DNA of 64,000 nucleotides, from the NCBI RefSeq assembly GCF_001429295.1, contig NZ_LMJL01000012.1, positions 173,511-237,510 on the forward strand, written 5' to 3'. A program made the position numbers and the translations under genes. This document shows positions 61,004-64,000 of this stretch, piece by piece. Source of the stretch: Flavobacterium sp. Root935. GTDB lineage: Bacteria > Bacteroidota > Bacteroidia > Flavobacteriales > Flavobacteriaceae. The first letter of the stretch is position 1. Each line of letters opens with the position of its first letter. The notes under the pieces were generated by a model. It was not told where the DNA came from and ran no database searches. It was given only the letters and a program-made list of their open reading frames with translations.

Positions 61004-63112
61004 ATGTCTAATAATCTCCTAGAAACTCCAATAGAATACTTAAAAGGCGTTGGCCCGAGTCGCGGCCAGCTGCTTCGTAAGGAATTGGGAATTCATAAAT
61101 ATGGAGATTTAGTCAATTTTTTTCCAAATCGATATATTGACAGAACACGTTATTATAAGATTAACGAACTACAGAATACGGGTTCTGAAGTTCAGATTAT
61201 TGGAAAAATAATTCACCTCAAAACGGTTGAATTTGCTAAAAACAAAAAGCGACTTGTAGCAACTTTTGTTGACGATACAGGGCAAATTGATCTCAACTGG
61301 TTTCAAGGTCATAAATGGATTCGTGAAACTTTAAAGCTAAATGAACCAATTGTTATTTTCGGAAAATGTTCTTTATACGGAAGCCAATTCAGTATGGCGC
61401 ATCCCGAAATTGAATTGCTGAGTGAACACGAAAGAAGTCTGCGATCGGCAATGCAGCCGGTTTATCCTTCAACAGAAGCTTTAACTAATAAAGGAATTTC
61501 AAACCGTACCATTAATAAATTGATGGAGCAGCTTTTTTTGGAAACCCAGGCTTTGTTTACTGAAACTTTTCCACCTTTTTTGATTGAAGAATTAAAATTA
61601 ATTCCGAAGAGAGCAGCGCTATTTAATATTCATTTTCCAAAAAGTGCGGACATTTTAGCGAAAGCACAATTTAGATTAAAATTTGAGGAATTATTCTTTA
61701 TTCAGCTTCAATTAATTACCAAAAATCTTATTCGGAAGCATAAAATTAAAGGACATCCTTTTACAAAAGTTGGTGAATTTTTTAATGATTTCTATCAAAA
61801 TCATCTGCCTTTTGATTTGACCAATGCTCAAAAAAGAGTAATAAAAGAAATCCGTACAGACATGGGTAGCAACGCTCAAATGAATCGTCTGCTTCAAGGT
61901 GATGTTGGTTCTGGAAAAACAATTGTTGCTTTTATGAGTATGCTTCTCGCTATCGATAATGGCTTTCAAGCTTGTTTAATGGCTCCGACTGAGATTTTGG
62001 CCAATCAGCATTTTATTGGTTTGTCTGAATTTGCGAATACTTTAAACATCAATATCAGGATATTAACAGGTTCCACCAAAACTTCTGAAAGAAGAATTAT
62101 TCATGAAGAACTTGAAAACGGAAGTCTTAAAATTTTAATTGGAACACATGCTTTGTTAGAAGATAAAGTGAAATTCCAAAATTTAGGTTTGGCTGTGATT
62201 GATGAACAGCATCGTTTTGGTGTGGAGCAGCGTTCTAAATTGTGGAAGAAAAATGATATTCCGCCGCATGTTCTGGTAATGACTGCAACGCCAATTCCGA
62301 GAACATTGGCGATGAGTTTATATGGTGATTTGGATATTTCTGTTATTGATGAATTACCGCCAGGAAGAAAACCGATTCAAACGGTGCATCGTTTTGATAC
62401 TAATCGTTTGAAAGTATGGAAATTTCTTCGGGATGAAATTGCCAAAGGAAGACAAATTTATATTGTTTATCCGTTGATTCAGGAATCTGAAAAAATGGAC
62501 TATAAGGATTTAATGGATGGTTACGAAAGTATTTCCCGTGATTTTCCTCTTCCGCAATATTCCATTTCCATTCTGCACGGAAAAATGAAACCTGCCGATA
62601 AAGATGCCGAAATGAAACGCTTCTCAGAAGGAAAAACCAATATCATGGTTGCTACAACGGTAATCGAAGTTGGTGTTAATGTCCCAAATGCGAGTGTTAT
62701 GATTATCGAAAGCGCTGAAAGATTTGGACTTTCACAGCTGCACCAGCTCCGTGGACGTGTTGGCCGTGGCGCTGAACAAAGTTATTGTATCTTAATGACA
62801 GGACATAAACTAAGTTCTGACAGTAAAACCAGAATGGAAACCATGGTGCAGACCAATGATGGTTTCGAAATTGCCGAAGTTGACCTTAAACTTCGCGGTC
62901 CCGGCGATTTAATGGGAACGCAGCAAAGTGGTGTTTTAAACCTTCAAATTGCAGATATCGTGAAAGATAGAGATATTTTATCTCTGGCTCGAAATTATGC
63001 CATGAAAATCTTAAAAGAAGATTCTGCTTTACAAAAACCAGAACATGCTGTGTTAAGGGCGATCTTTATTGAGTTAACTAAAAAGAAAAATATTTGGAAT
63101 TACATTAGCTAA
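61004..63112 (+). CDS. recG: RecG, ATP-dependent branch-migration helicase
   Basis: Reverses stalled forks and migrates Holliday junctions. 702 aa. OB-fold wedge domain (about 55-160), then SF2 helicase: Walker A GDVGSGKT, motif Ia PTEILANQH, motif II DEQHRFG, motif III TATPIPRT, motif V VATTVIEVGVNVPNA, motif VI QLRGRVGRG. The C-terminal TRG-type helical hook is present. Length is normal. Confidence 0.97.
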   Translation: MSNNLLETPIEYLKGVGPSRGQLLRKELGIHKYGDLVNFFPNRYIDRTRYYKINELQNTGSEVQIIGKIIHLKTVEFAKNKKRLVATFVDDTGQIDLNWFQGHKWIRETLKLNEPIVIFGKCSLYGSQFSMAHPEIELLSEHERSLRSAMQPVYPSTEALTNKGISNRTINKLMEQLFLETQALFTETFPPFLIEELKLIPKRAALFNIHFPKSADILAKAQFRLKFEELFFIQLQLITKNLIRKHKIKGHPFTKVGEFFNDFYQNHLPFDLTNAQKRVIKEIRTDMGSNAQMNRLLQGDVGSGKTIVAFMSMLLAIDNGFQACLMAPTEILANQHFIGLSEFANTLNINIRILTGSTKTSERRIIHEELENGSLKILIGTHALLEDKVKFQNLGLAVIDEQHRFGVEQRSKLWKKNDIPPHVLVMTATPIPRTLAMSLYGDLDISVIDELPPGRKPIQTVHRFDTNRLKVWKFLRDEIAKGRQIYIVYPLIQESEKMDYKDLMDGYESISRDFPLPQYSISILHGKMKPADKDAEMKRFSEGKTNIMVATTVIEVGVNVPNASVMIIESAERFGLSQLHQLRGRVGRGAEQSYCILMTGHKLSSDSKTRMETMVQTNDGFEIAEVDLKLRGPGDLMGTQQSGVLNLQIADIVKDRDILSLARNYAMKILKEDSALQKPEHAVLRAIFIELTKKKNIWNYIS

Positions 63113-63193
63113 AAAAATGCTAACAAAATAACGCACTTTATTACTATTTTTTAACTTTTTAACTTAAAAGATAGTTTTTTTATTCCAAAATCT

Positions 63194-63201
63194 TACATTT
63201 G
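63194..63201 (+). promoter_or_regulatory. -7 box of the secreted protein gene
   Basis: TACATTTG, 38 nt upstream of the ATG at 63240. No clear TTG. Confidence 0.5.
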
Positions 63202-63239
63202 CTAAACCCACAAAAGCAAATCCTAATCAACGTTAACTG

Positions 63240-64000
63240 ATGAGTAAATATTACCCTATTTTATTCTTTTTTTTAATAATTAGTTCAATTAATGCTCAGA
63301 CAGGATGCTTTAATTCTGATTTTTCTAATGCAGATTTTGAAGGATGGAGACCTTCATACGGTCCAAGAAGTAATCCAAATTTAAATAAAGGTGCAGATTT
63401 CGGGCATCATTTCATTACCAATGTGGAAGTTGTGGATAGTGTTGCAACAGCATGTGGAGGAGAATTATTTATGGTTCCACCTGGAGAAGTACATGCGGCT
63501 CGATTAGGCAATAACAGAGGAGGTACAGAAGCTGATCGACTAATTTATGATGTAGATGTGGTAACTCAGGATAATAACTTGTTCATTTATAAATATGCTG
63601 TTGTACTTCAAGATGGAGGGCATGATAAAGAGTCCCAGCCTAATTTTAGCGTCAGAATATTAGATGCTCAGGGAAACGAAATCGATCCTTATTGCGGTGT
63701 CTATAATGTGAGTTCGGGAGAACCAAATCAAAATGCTTATACGTGTGGTGATATCTATTGGACACAATGGAATACTATAGGAATTAATCTTTCTAATTAC
63801 CTTGGTAAAAAAGTTTCTATCGAATTTACTACAAGAGATTGTAGCTTTGTTCAACATTTTGGGTATGCATACATTTCTGCAAAATGCAGTAAACTAAAAG
63901 TAAATATAGCAGTCTGCAGTGGTGGAAATAATTTTACATTGACTGCGCCCGTGGGATTTATAGGATACTCATGGACCTATAAAGGTCAAGTTGTCGGCAC
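63240..64000 (+). CDS. Large secreted protein, 5' part (T9SS/gliding-motility type; cut by window edge)
   Basis: 253 codons open to the right edge. Signal peptide MSKYYPILFFFLIISSINAQ, then CFNSDFSNADFEGWRPSYG, a jelly-roll-like block found at the start of large Bacteroidota surface proteins, and at the end LTAPVGFIGYSWTYKGQVVG, a PKD/Ig-like repeat start. Proteins of this design usually carry a C-terminal T9SS sorting or gliding-motility domain; that end lies outside the window, so secretion by T9SS is inferred. Confidence 0.75.
   Translation, partial: MSKYYPILFFFLIISSINAQTGCFNSDFSNADFEGWRPSYGPRSNPNLNKGADFGHHFITNVEVVDSVATACGGELFMVPPGEVHAARLGNNRGGTEADRLIYDVDVVTQDNNLFIYKYAVVLQDGGHDKESQPNFSVRILDAQGNEIDPYCGVYNVSSGEPNQNAYTCGDIYWTQWNTIGINLSNYLGKKVSIEFTTRDCSFVQHFGYAYISAKCSKLKVNIAVCSGGNNFTLTAPVGFIGYSWTYKGQVVG

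Noticed and set aside
1-64000. tRNA or rRNA genes, insertion sequences or prophage
   Set aside because: I looked for T-loop-like GGTTCGAATCC patterns and transposase or phage gene motifs on both strands and saw none.

Overview
The window is chromosomal DNA of a member of the Bacteroidota, most likely Flavobacterium or a close relative. Evidence: very AT-rich spacers, promoters of the Bacteroidota type (TAnnTTTG at -7), SusC/SusD outer-membrane uptake proteins with an ECF sigma/FecR pair, the type IX secretion regulator PorX, an LpxC-FabZ fusion, a his operon with a Bacteroidota-style leader, and a secreted gliding-motility/T9SS-type protein at the right edge. I see no rRNA, tRNA, CRISPR, transposase or prophage genes. 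The window looks like stable core chromosome with one inducible nutrient-uptake locus.

Layout. 1-5955 (minus strand): histidine biosynthesis in the order leader peptide/attenuator, hisG, hisD, hisC, hisB, hisH, hisA (cut by the left edge). 6096-8162 (minus): sensor kinase and OmpR-type regulator, divergent from an LTA-synthase-like membrane sulfatase-fold enzyme (8363-10504, plus). 10581-18401: S1/P1-type nuclease, a secreted unknown, a YeiH-type exporter with its LysR regulator, a vWA-like membrane protein overlapping a small membrane protein, fabG, and a small membrane protein. 18519-28032 (minus): ECF sigma, FecR, SusC with an STN signalling domain, SusD, a zinc-metallohydrolase lipoprotein and a DUF4302 lipoprotein; this is a regulated outer-membrane import locus of unknown substrate. 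28585-36767 (minus): small conserved protein, sucD, NTF2-like protein, an LpxD paralogue, efp, lpxA, lpxC-fabZ, lpxD and an HD-domain phosphohydrolase, i.e. early lipid A synthesis plus central functions.

36992-40789 (plus): porX, tsaE, alanine dehydrogenase, small DUF4258-like protein. 40935-50722: ung (minus), MutS2-like ATPase without Smr domain (plus), DCC-family thiol oxidoreductase (plus), ettA, a four-helix-bundle protein, a tiny membrane protein and holA (minus), then a stand-alone restriction-type nuclease domain, a glycosyltransferase and an OmpA-like lipoprotein (plus). 50894-60767: Sua5/YrdC, UvrD/PcrA helicase, TauE/SafE permease, a small membrane-anchored protein, patatin, M1 aminopeptidase, Dph6-like ATP pyrophosphatase, DUF1697 protein, lipocalin-like lipoprotein. 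61004-64000: recG and the start of a large secreted protein.

The most striking structure outside genes is in the spacers. Many are built from short, locus-specific tandem words (6-15 bp) followed by their own reverse complement, so the spacer can fold into a long hairpin. All five his-operon junctions in view contain this kind of sequence, and one 31-bp block occurs exactly, in opposite orientation, in two spacers about 55 kb apart. A second class of spacer repeats resembles REP-like dispersed elements. All family assignments are by reading motifs; no database search was possible.
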